The position numbers and the translations under genes were made by a program. Below the pieces are notes generated by a model. The model made no database searches, had not been told where the DNA came from, and was given only the letters and a program-made list of their open reading frames with translations. A DNA stretch of 64,000 nt from Streptococcus hillyeri (GTDB lineage Bacteria > Bacillota > Bacilli > Lactobacillales > Streptococcaceae), in contig NZ_RCVM01000007.1 in assembly GCF_003686955.1 (NCBI RefSeq), positions 18,899 through 82,898 on the forward strand. Reading direction: 5' to 3'. Positions 49,629 through 59,823 of this stretch are shown here, one piece after another (position 1 is the stretch's first letter; each line of letters opens with the position of its first letter).

Positions 49629-50348
49629 ATGGAAATGAAACAAATCAACGAAATAACGTTGAAAATTACGATCAGTATGGAGGATTTGGAAGAGCGTGGG
49701 ATGGAACTACATGACTTCTTAATTCCTCAAGAAAAAACGGAAGAATTTTTCTATTCTGTTATGGATGAGTTGGAATTACCTGATAATTTCAAGCAAAGTG
49801 GTATGCTTAGTTTTCGTGTGACGCCTCGAAAAGATCGTTTAGATGTCTTTGTGACAAAATCTGAGATTAATCAAGATTTGAATTTTGACGATTTGGCTGA
49901 GCTTGGAGATGTTTCACAGATGTCTCCGGAAGATTTTTTCAAAACGTTGGAACAAAAGATGTTTGAAAAAGGTGATGTGGCGGCTCATAAACAGTTGGCT
50001 GATATTGAAGAACAGGAAGAAAAGAGTGCAACTGAGGAGGTTGAAGAGACTCAGGATTATGTTCACTATGTTTTGGATTTTCCAACTTTTGAAGAAGTGG
50101 TGACGTTTTGCCAATCAATTGATTTTCCGACAGAGGCTTCAGAGCTTTATAAGGCTGATGGACGTTACTACATGACAGTCTTAGTTTCTCTTGAAAATCA
50201 ACCGGCGTACTATTCTAATATTGTTTTTGCACGCTTGATTGAGCATGCTCATAAGGCAGATAGAACGCGAGCTTATTTACAAGAGCATGGTATTCAACTA
50301 ATGATGGATGATGCTCTGCCTTTGCTTAGGAGTATCGAGGTGGCTTGA
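49629..50348 (+). CDS. mecA: Adaptor protein MecA
   Basis: 239-residue adaptor that presents substrates such as the competence factor ComX to ClpC. N-terminal substrate-binding domain ([31 protein letters not shown]), an acidic linker around residues 115-140 ([17 protein letters not shown]) and a C-terminal Clp-binding domain ([18 protein letters not shown] onward). The stop TGA shares one base with the ATG of the next gene, an ATGA junction indicating coupled translation. Confidence 0.95.
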   Translation: MEMKQINEITLKITISMEDLEERGMELHDFLIPQEKTEEFFYSVMDELELPDNFKQSGMLSFRVTPRKDRLDVFVTKSEINQDLNFDDLAELGDVSQMSPEDFFKTLEQKMFEKGDVAAHKQLADIEEQEEKSATEEVEETQDYVHYVLDFPTFEEVVTFCQSIDFPTEASELYKADGRYYMTVLVSLENQPAYYSNIVFARLIEHAHKADRTRAYLQEHGIQLMMDDALPLLRSIEVA

Positions 50349-51499
50349 TGACTAGTTTTTCACTAGAATATATCTTGGTTTTAATTGGTGCTTTTCTGCT
50401 CTCGCTTTTTGCGACGCCAATCGTTCGTTGGTTAGCTTTTAAAATCGGAGCTGTTGACCAACCAAATGCTCGCCGGATTAACAAGATACCGATGCCAAGT
50501 AGCGGTGGTCTTGCGGTAGTGATTTCGTTTACTATTGCGACTCTGTTTTTCATGCCAATGGTAGTGACTGGATTAGTGCACGGACAAACTTATTTCACTT
50601 ATATACTCCCTGTAGTGATTGGTGGTATTATTGTGGCGATAACTGGGCTGATTGATGATATCCATGAGTTATCTGCCAAGAAAAAATTAATTGGGATTAT
50701 TATTGCTGCAGTTTTGGTCTGGTATTTTACCGATTTTCGCTTTGATTCTTTCAAACTACCTTTTGGGGGCCCCTTATTTCAATTTAATCCTGTTTTGACC
50801 TTTGTAGCAACCATTTTATGGATTGTTGGTGTGACTAATGCAGTCAATTTGATGGATGGCTTAGATGGGCTTGTTAGCGGCGTCTCAATGATCAGTCTGT
50901 TGACCATGGGGATTGTTTCTAATTTCTTTTTGGCAGATACTGATATTTTTTTAACCCTAACGATTTTTGTTCTTGTAGCTTCTATTGCGGGATTTTTTCC
51001 TTATAATTATCATCCTGCCTGGATTTATGGTGGTGACACGGGCGCTCTATTTATAGGGTTTATGATTTCTGTGTTATCCTTGCAGGGGTTAAAAAATGCA
51101 ACGGCGGTTGCTGTTGTGACGCCAGTGATTATTTTGGGGGTTCCGATTGTGGATACCTTTGTAGCGATTATTCGTCGGACTTTATCGGGTAAGAAATTTT
51201 ATGAACCTGACAAAATGCATCTTCATCATAGATTGCTAGCAATGGGATTTTCTCATAAAGGAGCTGTGTTGGTCGTCTATGGCATTGCTCTGCTATTTTC
51301 CTTAATCTCCTTATTGTTAAATGTCTCAACACGTCTAGGCGGCGTCCTATTGATGGTAGGTGTGTTATTTGGACTTGAGGTATTGATTGAGGGGCTGGAA
51401 ATTTGGGGAGAAGGTCGAACACCGCTTTTCCACCTGTTGAAATTGGTTGGTAATTCTGCTTATCGAAAGGAATTTTTTGAGCAGAAGTCAAAGAAGTAA
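50348..51499 (+). CDS. rgpG: Undecaprenyl-phosphate GlcNAc-1-phosphate transferase (RgpG/TagO/WecA type)
   Basis: 383 residues, about 11 membrane segments. Starts glycopolymer synthesis by moving GlcNAc-1-P from UDP-GlcNAc to undecaprenyl phosphate. MraY/WecA motifs: DQPNARRINKIPMPSSGG, GLIDDIHEL with the Asp pair, NAVNLMDGLDGLVSGV, GDTGALFIGF, and PDKMHLHHRLL, the WecA-type His loop. In streptococci this gene next to mecA is generally rgpG, which starts the rhamnose wall polysaccharide. ATG 50348 overlaps the mecA stop. Confidence 0.92.
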   Translation: MTSFSLEYILVLIGAFLLSLFATPIVRWLAFKIGAVDQPNARRINKIPMPSSGGLAVVISFTIATLFFMPMVVTGLVHGQTYFTYILPVVIGGIIVAITGLIDDIHELSAKKKLIGIIIAAVLVWYFTDFRFDSFKLPFGGPLFQFNPVLTFVATILWIVGVTNAVNLMDGLDGLVSGVSMISLLTMGIVSNFFLADTDIFLTLTIFVLVASIAGFFPYNYHPAWIYGGDTGALFIGFMISVLSLQGLKNATAVAVVTPVIILGVPIVDTFVAIIRRTLSGKKFYEPDKMHLHHRLLAMGFSHKGAVLVVYGIALLFSLISLLLNVSTRLGGVLLMVGVLFGLEVLIEGLEIWGEGRTPLFHLLKLVGNSAYRKEFFEQKSKK

Positions 51500-51505
51500 G
51501 CACGA

Positions 51506-51529
51506 TAAAAGCCTTTCGGGGGCTTTTTT
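51506..51529 (+). terminator. Rho-independent terminator
   Basis: AAAAGCC / GGCTTTTTT stem with a TTTCGG-type loop. A TATAAT at 51532-51537 directly after may be the -10 of the suf operon. Confidence 0.85.
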
Positions 51530-51572
51530 GCTATAATAAAGAACGTTATAAATAAAAAATTGGGAGATTATC

Positions 51573-52349
51573 ATGTCTGTACTTGAAATTAAAAACTTGC
51601 ATGTTTCTATTGAAGACAAGGAAATTTTAAAAGGGGTAAATTTGACCCTTAAAACTGGAGAAATTGCAGCGATTATGGGTCCTAACGGAACCGGTAAATC
51701 AACGCTTTCTGCAGCGATTATGGGGCACCCAAATTACGAAGTGACAGAGGGAGAAATCCTCTTTGATGGGGAAAACATTTTGGAAATGGAAGTGGATGAG
51801 CGTGCTCGTCTAGGACTTTTCCTTGCGATGCAGTACCCATCAGAAATTCCAGGAATTACCAATGCGGAATTTATCCGTGCAGCGATGAATGCTGGTAAGG
51901 AAGATGAAGATAAGATTTCAGTACGTGATTTCATCACAAAATTGGATGAAAAGATGGAATTACTTGGCATGAAAGAAGAAATGGCAGAGCGCTACCTCAA
52001 CGAAGGTTTTTCAGGTGGTGAGAAGAAACGTAATGAGATTTTACAACTTCTAATGCTTGAACCAAAGTTTGCTTTGCTTGATGAAATTGACTCAGGCCTT
52101 GATATTGACGCCCTTAAAGTCGTTTCAAAAGGGGTTAATGAGATGCGTGGTGAGGGCTTCGGTGCGATGATTATCACTCACTACCAACGTTTGTTGAACT
52201 ACATCACACCAGATGTTGTCCATGTGATGATGGAAGGTCGTGTCGTGATGTCAGGTGGTGCGGAGTTAGCAGCTCGTCTTGAAAAAGAAGGGTATGTCAA
52301 GATTGCGGAAGAACTTGGTATTGAATACCATGAACATGACGAAGACTAA
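51573..52349 (+). CDS. sufC: Fe-S cluster assembly ATPase SufC
   Basis: 258 residues, soluble ABC ATPase of the SufBCD scaffold. Walker A GPNGTGKST, the SufC-specific MQYPSEIPG stretch, signature FSGGEKKRNEILQLL, Walker B FALLDEIDSGLDIDALK and THYQRLL. ATG 51573 after GGGAG. First gene of sufCDSUB, the only Fe-S assembly operon expected in streptococci. Confidence 0.97.
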   Translation: MSVLEIKNLHVSIEDKEILKGVNLTLKTGEIAAIMGPNGTGKSTLSAAIMGHPNYEVTEGEILFDGENILEMEVDERARLGLFLAMQYPSEIPGITNAEFIRAAMNAGKEDEDKISVRDFITKLDEKMELLGMKEEMAERYLNEGFSGGEKKRNEILQLLMLEPKFALLDEIDSGLDIDALKVVSKGVNEMRGEGFGAMIITHYQRLLNYITPDVVHVMMEGRVVMSGGAELAARLEKEGYVKIAEELGIEYHEHDED

Positions 52350-52360
52350 AAGGAGAACTG

Positions 52361-53623
52361 ATGAGTAAACAAGTTATTCAAAACTTCTCACAACTAAAGG
52401 CAGAGCCATCTTGGTTAGCAGAACTTCGTTTATCAGCTTTTGACAAGTTGGAAACTTTGGCTTTACCTAAAATTGAGCGTGTGAAGTTTCACCGTTGGAA
52501 CCTAGGTGATGGGACGTTGACGGAGACTGAAGAAATTGGCAATGTTCCTGATTTTACGGCTTTAGGGGATAATCCAAAGCTCGTTCAAGTGGGAACACAA
52601 ACGGTGCTGGAACAATTGCCGATGACTTTGATTGAGCAAGGGGTTATTTTTACAGACCTCTATTCAGCTTTGGAAGAGATTCCAGAGGTGGTTGAGAAGC
52701 ATTTTGCTTCTGCGGTTAAAAGTGATGAGGACAAACTAGCTGCCTATAACTATGCTTATTTTAATAGCGCAGCGGTGCTCTATGTGCCAGATAATGTGGA
52801 AATTGCGGAGCCTATCGAAGGCATTTTCTTGCAGGATAGTGAGAGTGCTGTGCCGTTTAATAAACACATTCTGATTATTGCTGGTAAAAATAGTAAATTT
52901 AGTTACCTTGAGCGCTTTGAATCCATTGGTTCAGGTTCTCAGGAGGTTTCTGCCAATGTTTCTGTTGAAGTCATTGCAGGTGCAGGAAGCCAGATTAAAT
53001 TTGCAGCGATTGACCGTCTTGGAGAACATGTGACGGCTTATCTCAGTCGCCGTGCTCGCCATGCGGCTGATGCGACTGTGGATTGGGCTCTCGGTGTGAT
53101 GAATGAAGGCAATATTGTGGCGGATTTTGACAGTGATTTGATTGGAAATGGAAGCCATGCTAATCTGAAAGTTGTCGCAGCTTCAAGTGGTCGTCAGGTG
53201 CAAGGAATTGATACCCGTGTGACTAATTACGGAAATCATTCTGTTGGTCATATCCTACAGCACGGTGTTATTTTAGAACGTGGAACCTTGACTTTCAATG
53301 GCATTGGTCACATCGTAAAAGGGGCTAAAGGGGCGGATGCTCAACAAGAGAGCCGTGTCTTGATGTTATCAGACCAAGCTCGCTCAGATGCCAACCCAAT
53401 TCTTTTGATTGACGAAAATGAAGTCACAGCAGGTCACGCCGCTTCAATTGGTCAGGTTGACCCAGAAGACATGTATTACTTGATGAGCCGTGGTTTGGAT
53501 AAAGCAACGGCAGAACGCTTGGTTATCCTAGGGTTCTTGGGAGCTGTGATTACAGAAATCCCAGTTAAAGCTGTTCGAGATGAAATGATTGCTGTTTTAG
53601 ATAGCAAATTGGATAAGCGTTAA
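52361..53623 (+). CDS. sufD: Fe-S cluster assembly protein SufD
   Basis: 420 residues. SufB/D beta-helix core with GTLTFNGIGHIVKGAKGADAQQESRVLML and the conserved C-terminal [38 protein letters not shown], whose His is important in the SufBD interface. Starts 11 bases after sufC with AAGGAG. Forms SufB-C2-D with its neighbours. Confidence 0.95.
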   Translation: MSKQVIQNFSQLKAEPSWLAELRLSAFDKLETLALPKIERVKFHRWNLGDGTLTETEEIGNVPDFTALGDNPKLVQVGTQTVLEQLPMTLIEQGVIFTDLYSALEEIPEVVEKHFASAVKSDEDKLAAYNYAYFNSAAVLYVPDNVEIAEPIEGIFLQDSESAVPFNKHILIIAGKNSKFSYLERFESIGSGSQEVSANVSVEVIAGAGSQIKFAAIDRLGEHVTAYLSRRARHAADATVDWALGVMNEGNIVADFDSDLIGNGSHANLKVVAASSGRQVQGIDTRVTNYGNHSVGHILQHGVILERGTLTFNGIGHIVKGAKGADAQQESRVLMLSDQARSDANPILLIDENEVTAGHAASIGQVDPEDMYYLMSRGLDKATAERLVILGFLGAVITEIPVKAVRDEMIAVLDSKLDKR

Positions 53624-53684
53624 AGCCAATTATTGTGCTATCAGAAACGAATTAAAATATGATGAATGAAATCAATTGAAATAA

Positions 53685-55353
<1,669 letters not shown>

Positions 55354-55401
55354 GAGAAGAGATTGATGAATTAGTGACGACCTTAGTAAGAAAGGAAAAA
55401 T

Positions 55402-56820
55402 ATGTCTGAAACAAATGAAATTGTAGAACCAAAACCGATTGATCTTGGGGAATACCAATTTGGTTTTCACGATGATGTGGAACCGATTTATTCAACTGGT
55501 AAGGGGCTAAGTGAAGCTGTTGTCCGCCAGTTGTCAGCAGCTAAAAACGAACCAGAATGGATGTTAGAATTTCGTCTGAAATCCCTTGAGGCCTTTAATA
55601 AAATGCCGATGCAGGAGTGGGGAGCAGACCTTTCTGAGATTGATTTTGACGATATTATTTATTACCAAAAACCATCTGATAAGCCTGCACGTTCATGGGA
55701 CGATGTTCCCGAGAAAATCAAGGAAACCTTTGAACGCATTGGGATTCCAGAAGCAGAGCGTGCTTATTTGGCAGGAGCCTCAGCTCAGTACGAATCAGAA
55801 GTGGTTTACCACAATATGAAAGAAGAATTTGAAAAACTAGGGATTATCTTTACCGATACAGACTCTGCTTTGAAAGAGTACCCTGACCTTTTCAAACAAT
55901 ACTTTGCCAAGTTGGTTCCTCCTACGGATAATAAATTGGCTGCGCTAAACTCAGCGGTTTGGTCAGGTGGAACCTTCATCTACGTGCCAAAAGGTGTCAA
56001 GGTAGACGTGCCACTACAAACTTACTTCCGTATTAACAATGAAAATACAGGACAGTTTGAGCGTACCATCATCATCGTTGATGAAGGAGCAAGTGTCCAT
56101 TATGTTGAAGGTTGTACAGCACCGACTTATTCAACCAACAGTTTGCACGCTGCGGTTGTTGAAATCTTTGCCCTTGATGGCGCTTATTGCCGTTATACAA
56201 CTATCCAAAACTGGTCAGACAATGTGTATAACTTGGTGACAAAACGTGCGCGCGCTCTTAAAGATGCAACTGTGGAATGGATTGATGGTAACCTTGGTGC
56301 CAAAACAACCATGAAATACCCAGCGGTATATTTGGATGGCCCAGGTGCGCGTGGGACTATGCTAACCATCGCCTTTGCTAATACAGGACAAAACCAAGAT
56401 ACAGGGGCAAAAATGATTCACAACGCACCGCATACCTCATCATCAATTGTGTCTAAGTCTATTGCAAAAGGTGGCGGCGCGGTAAACTATCGTGGTCAAG
56501 TGACATTTGGTAAGGATTCAGCCAAATCAGTCAGCCACATTGAATGTGATACCATCTTGATGGACGACTTATCAAAATCAGATACCATCCCATTCAATGA
56601 AATTCACAACTCACAAGTTGCTCTGGAACACGAAGCTAAAGTCTCAAAAATCTCAGAAGAACAACTTTACTACCTCATGAGCCGAGGCTTGTCAGAAAGC
56701 GAAGCCACAGAAATGATTGTTATGGGATTTGTTGAACCATTCACCAAAGAACTTCCAATGGAATACGCCGTTGAGCTGAACAGACTCATAGCCTATGAAA
56801 TGGAGGGCTCAGTTGGATAG
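55402..56820 (+). CDS. sufB: Fe-S cluster assembly scaffold SufB
   Basis: 472 residues. N-terminal domain ([20 protein letters not shown]), then the SufB beta-helix with [19 protein letters not shown], containing the conserved Cys, [25 protein letters not shown], and the C-terminal [21 protein letters not shown] and [27 protein letters not shown] before ATG 55402. Last gene of the suf operon. Confidence 0.97.
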   Translation: MSETNEIVEPKPIDLGEYQFGFHDDVEPIYSTGKGLSEAVVRQLSAAKNEPEWMLEFRLKSLEAFNKMPMQEWGADLSEIDFDDIIYYQKPSDKPARSWDDVPEKIKETFERIGIPEAERAYLAGASAQYESEVVYHNMKEEFEKLGIIFTDTDSALKEYPDLFKQYFAKLVPPTDNKLAALNSAVWSGGTFIYVPKGVKVDVPLQTYFRINNENTGQFERTIIIVDEGASVHYVEGCTAPTYSTNSLHAAVVEIFALDGAYCRYTTIQNWSDNVYNLVTKRARALKDATVEWIDGNLGAKTTMKYPAVYLDGPGARGTMLTIAFANTGQNQDTGAKMIHNAPHTSSSIVSKSIAKGGGAVNYRGQVTFGKDSAKSVSHIECDTILMDDLSKSDTIPFNEIHNSQVALEHEAKVSKISEEQLYYLMSRGLSESEATEMIVMGFVEPFTKELPMEYAVELNRLIAYEMEGSVG

Positions 56821-56833
56821 ACTCTTTAGCTTT

Positions 56834-56861
56834 GAAAAGCCATAAGGCTTTTCAAAACAAA
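56834..56861 (+). terminator. Hairpin after sufB
   Basis: TTTGAAAAGCC / GGCTTTTCAAA stem with ATAA loop; the T-run lies within the stem and none follows, so termination strength is uncertain. Confidence 0.5.
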
Positions 56862-56955
56862 GAATCTCCAACTGAGGTGGTAGATGAGAAAATGCGGTAG
56901 CGTTTCTAAAAATGGTTAGTAGTTAGGTATCTATAAGTCTTTGAACGAAAATACC

Positions 56956-57020
56956 AAAAAGCATAAAATCATGGGTAGCTCCCCAATTAACAGGGAGTTA
57001 CCCATGATTTTATGCTTTTT
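56956..57020. terminator. 28-bp inverted repeat, probable bidirectional terminator
   Basis: Arms 56956-56983 and 56993-57020 pair over 28 bases with one G-U, nine-base loop, beginning AAAAAGCATAAAATC and ending GATTTTATGCTTTTT. Exceptionally stable; could terminate sufB read-through. Confidence 0.75.
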
Positions 57021-57084
57021 AGGTTAATAATCTTGAAATTTATACTTAACAAAAATCAAAAATTACTTTTTTATCTCTTTCTTA

Positions 57085-57480
57085 AAAGTGCGGACGCTCC
57101 AAAGGTCTGGGAGACCTTTGGAGGTGGGAAATAAGACGAACAGAGTTCGTCACAGTCGATAAGGTTTTGGGAACCTTTTGAGATGGGAAATAGAGCTGAC
57201 AAAGTCAACATCAAAACCTCCTTCGGAGTTTCATTGCTATTTTTTGAGCCTATCTCTATCGCAGTAGATGATTGGCTGTACTTGTCGACGACTCGACAGC
57301 GTCCGCCCTACTCATCCTTGCGAGGGAACTACTACGAAATTGACTTTCAATTTCTGTAGTTCTCCCAAAAATCCGTTCTTAGCAAGCAAATTACCCTCGC
57401 TTTTTAATTTCTAAGCTCAGGCTGAAACTGTCCACTGGACAGTTTCACTAATAAGAATACTACTATAGCGAAAGAAACAT
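57085..57480. repeat. Mosaic intergenic repeat, inverted partner of the 23.3-kb element
   Basis: Blocks: CTCCAAAGGTCT / AGACCTTTGGAG hairpin (57093-57119), GAACTAC..GAAATTG / CAATTTC..GTAGTTC hairpin (about 57327-57363), and 57411-57476, which matches 23269-23334 inverted with four differences in 66. Contains the GAAACTGTCC / GGACAGTTTC stem. Confidence 0.8.
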
Positions 57481-57600
57481 TTTAGCCTCACTTCGTTCAG
57501 TGGTCTATTAATGGTATTAAAGACTCTAAAATGCTCATTTTGATTTTGGATAGATATTATTACTGAAAAATAAAAAATATTACATTTTTGAGATAAAATA

Positions 57601-57629
57601 TTGCAATTATGTTACAAAAAGAATATAAT
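57601..57629 (+). promoter_or_regulatory. Promoter of the lipoprotein gene
   Basis: TTGCAA, 17-base spacer, TATAAT, 31 bases before the start codon. Confidence 0.75.
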
Positions 57630-57660
57630 GTAAGTGAAAAATAAACAAGGAGTTCTAGCA

Positions 57661-58725
57661 ATGAAAAAATCTTCTATTTTATCAATGGTAACCATTATGT
57701 CTGTTCTTTTTCTGGGAGCTTGTAGTTATCGGCAATCAGATAGTTTTTCAACGTCTGAAGTGACAAAATTAGACAAAACTGGTTTGTCTCCAAAACAATC
57801 TTCTAAAGATAGTGATTCAAAATCTAAAGTAGCGGACGGACAGAAATCAGATAAAGCAAAAGATGAAGCCGGCGTTAATATGCCTAAAGAAGTTGTAGGG
57901 ACATGGTCAGGCAGTAGTTTGCAAGCTGATAGTGTCGAATTTACGATCGGAGCTGACGGTAGTTTTTACAGTGTCTCAAAATATGGCAGTCAAACCGATT
58001 ATCCTCGTACAGAGGAGGCAACAGGCTATATCACAAAATTAGTCGAAGATTCTTCTGATGTCTATCGTATTGAAAAATTTACGGGAGATGGCAAAGCTTT
58101 CTTGCCAGGAATTACAGGATTAGGAGGCTGGGGAAAATCTCCAGACACAGGTTTTACTATTAGAGACGGACAATTTGTTCCAATTATTTTCGGGGAAGAT
58201 GGCTGGCATGATTTTAGGGTTGCTTATCATAAAGGTGCCTTATCTACTGGAGATTCTAAAGTTTCAGAAGCTGGTTCTCAACAATCAACTTCAGTCTCAT
58301 TGCCATTGGAGGTTGTAGGGACATGGTCAGGTAGTAGTCTACAAGCTGATAGTGTCGAATTTACGATCGGAGCTGACGGTACTATTTCATCAGTTTCAGA
58401 ATACAATCGCCATGATAAGGCTGTCAGAGTGGAGCGTACTTCTGCAACTATTGGTCAATTAACCCAAGTCAATCCAGGAGTTTATCGCATTGAAAACTAC
58501 AGTGGTAGTGCGATTGCCCTCCTTCCAGGAATTACAGGTCTAGGTGGTGTTGGAGGTTCTGAGCGTTCTATTGGATTTGATATCCGAGATGGTCGTTACA
58601 CCCCTATTGTATTTGAAGCTGATGGTAGCTGGCATGGTTTTGGAAATGCTTCCTATTCTAAAGGAGAGTTATCTGCTGAAGAAAAAGCTGCTAGAGACGA
58701 ATCTGAGGCAAATAGTCCATTTTAA
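57661..58725 (+). CDS. Lipoprotein with two repeated DUF6287-like domains
   Basis: 354 residues. Lipoprotein signal MKKSSILSMVTIMSVLFLGAC with lipobox LGAC, a Ser/Lys-rich linker, then two homologous domains (about 78-200 and 217-335) each starting EVVGTWSGSSLQADSVEF and ending in FDIRDG/FTIRDGxxxPI and WHGF/WHDF-type motifs. The domain resembles DUF6287 from memory; function unknown. ATG 57661 follows AAGGAG. Anchored to the outer face of the membrane. Monocistronic. Confidence 0.85.
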   Translation: MKKSSILSMVTIMSVLFLGACSYRQSDSFSTSEVTKLDKTGLSPKQSSKDSDSKSKVADGQKSDKAKDEAGVNMPKEVVGTWSGSSLQADSVEFTIGADGSFYSVSKYGSQTDYPRTEEATGYITKLVEDSSDVYRIEKFTGDGKAFLPGITGLGGWGKSPDTGFTIRDGQFVPIIFGEDGWHDFRVAYHKGALSTGDSKVSEAGSQQSTSVSLPLEVVGTWSGSSLQADSVEFTIGADGTISSVSEYNRHDKAVRVERTSATIGQLTQVNPGVYRIENYSGSAIALLPGITGLGGVGGSERSIGFDIRDGRYTPIVFEADGSWHGFGNASYSKGELSAEEKAARDESEANSPF

Positions 58726-58732
58726 TGAAATA

Positions 58733-58767
58733 GTCAGTTCGATAAGGTTTATCGAGCTGATTTTTTG
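58733..58767 (+). terminator. Rho-independent terminator of the lipoprotein gene
   Basis: CAGTTCGATA / TATCGAGCTG stem with a five-base loop and TTTTTT. Confidence 0.9.
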
Positions 58768-59093
58768 ATTATGGTGAGTGGCTATCAGACAGCTGAGGTG
58801 AACGTCTTTTTTTGTCTACAATGTGTGCATAGAAGTGGAAAATAATCCAGTGTAACTCTGAATAATACTATAGGTATCATAGGTCATGAGTTCATTTCAT
58901 GTGACCTGACTGATGGTTCCATAAGGTACTTTCTAATAAGATGGATAGCGCTTATAGGAAGTTTTATAGGATTTTTATACTCAAAAAGCTCTAGAAGATT
59001 GCTTGTGAGGAGGCACATCACAGTCTTCTAGAGCCAATTTTATGATTTTTATTAGTTAGTGTTGCTTAGTCGTCAGTTGATAGGGGAGTATAT
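58768..59093. other. Intergenic region with hairpins, no gene
   Basis: A hairpin AGGTCATGA / TCATGTGACCT near 58881-58907 and a stronger GCTCTAGAAGA / TCTTCTAGAGC (58988-58998 and 59024-59034). The second may end the minus-strand gene that starts at 59489, although no clear T-run is present. Confidence 0.5.
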
Positions 59094-59489
59094 TTATAGA
59101 CGTCCCTTTTGAATAGAATCTAAAATTTCAATTTCTCGAACAATTTGCAAGTAGCGTTCAATTAATTGTGGTCTTTCGGATTTTTCAGGATGGTCAATAA
59201 ATGATTCTGCGATAATGTTTTCTAAAAATAGGCGACGCTCTTCCAATACTTTTAGGCGGTATGGAATATCTTCAGCTTTATATAATGTTTTGTAATCTTC
59301 CTCCGAAAGCCATTCAGCCTCAAGCTCCATCCAGGGTTTAGTGGTGCCTCTGCTTTCTTGAGTGATAGGAGTCTTATCCTGTTCTTGCGCATGAGTAACG
59401 GTATTTGAAATGTTTAAAACACAAGCTGTAAGTGTGGCTAAACAGAGCGATTGCACGAATTTCTTGGTTGTTAAAAATGTATTGGACAT
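59094..59489 (-). CDS. Secreted small protein, unknown function
   Basis: 131 residues: signal peptide about 1-35 (SLCLATLTACVLNISNTVTHA, cut before QEQD), then a short linker and a helical, charged domain of about 80 residues (WLSEEDYKTLYKAEDIPYRLKVLEERRLFLENI and IERYLQIVREIEILDSI). No Cys in the mature part and no anchor motif, so it should be released. AAGGAGG before ATG 59489. No family recognised. Its upstream region holds a perfect palindrome, so regulation is likely. Confidence 0.75.
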   Translation of the reverse strand: MSNTFLTTKKFVQSLCLATLTACVLNISNTVTHAQEQDKTPITQESRGTTKPWMELEAEWLSEEDYKTLYKAEDIPYRLKVLEERRLFLENIIAESFIDHPEKSERPQLIERYLQIVREIEILDSIQKGRL

Positions 59490-59640
59490 GGTATCCTCCT
59501 TTTATGGTTAAAAGACTGTTTTTCATCTTAATAGCGGTATGGCTGTGATGAGTTTGATTAGTCTTAGTTTTATACCTATATCTTAACAGACAAGTGTTAA
59601 TTTTTCCTATAGACCAAACCAATATTACCTTAATTTTTAC

Positions 59641-59668
59641 CTTAAGATTAGCTAATGATAATCTTAAG
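59641..59668. promoter_or_regulatory. Perfect 10-bp inverted repeat, candidate operator
   Basis: CTTAAGATTA (59641-59650) and TAATCTTAAG (59659-59668) with an eight-base centre. Next to it on the left are two ACCTTAA direct repeats spaced 12 bases apart (59626-59644). Lies between the divergent secreted-protein gene and pepO. Confidence 0.6.
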
Positions 59669-59823
59669 AAGCGTTTATTAAAATTGACAAATAGTAGTGA
59701 TACCAACGGTTGTAGGACTATTTTGCTATTTCAAGAAGATTATCTAGGTATGGGGTTAGTTAATGATTTCTGAGATTTTTTTTGATATAATTGTAAGCAC
59801 TTTAAAGATTAGAAGGGATAACG

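Larger units (their letters stand above)
56862..57600. other. Repeat-rich intergenic region without genes
   Basis: Holds the 28-bp inverted repeat at 56956-57020 and the mosaic repeat at 57085-57480. No open frame with protein-like features was found on either strand. Confidence 0.7.

Noticed and set aside
59626..59668. CiaR box upstream of the secreted protein
   Set aside because: TTAAG half-sites are present but the spacing is 12 bases, not the 11-base period of the CiaR consensus.
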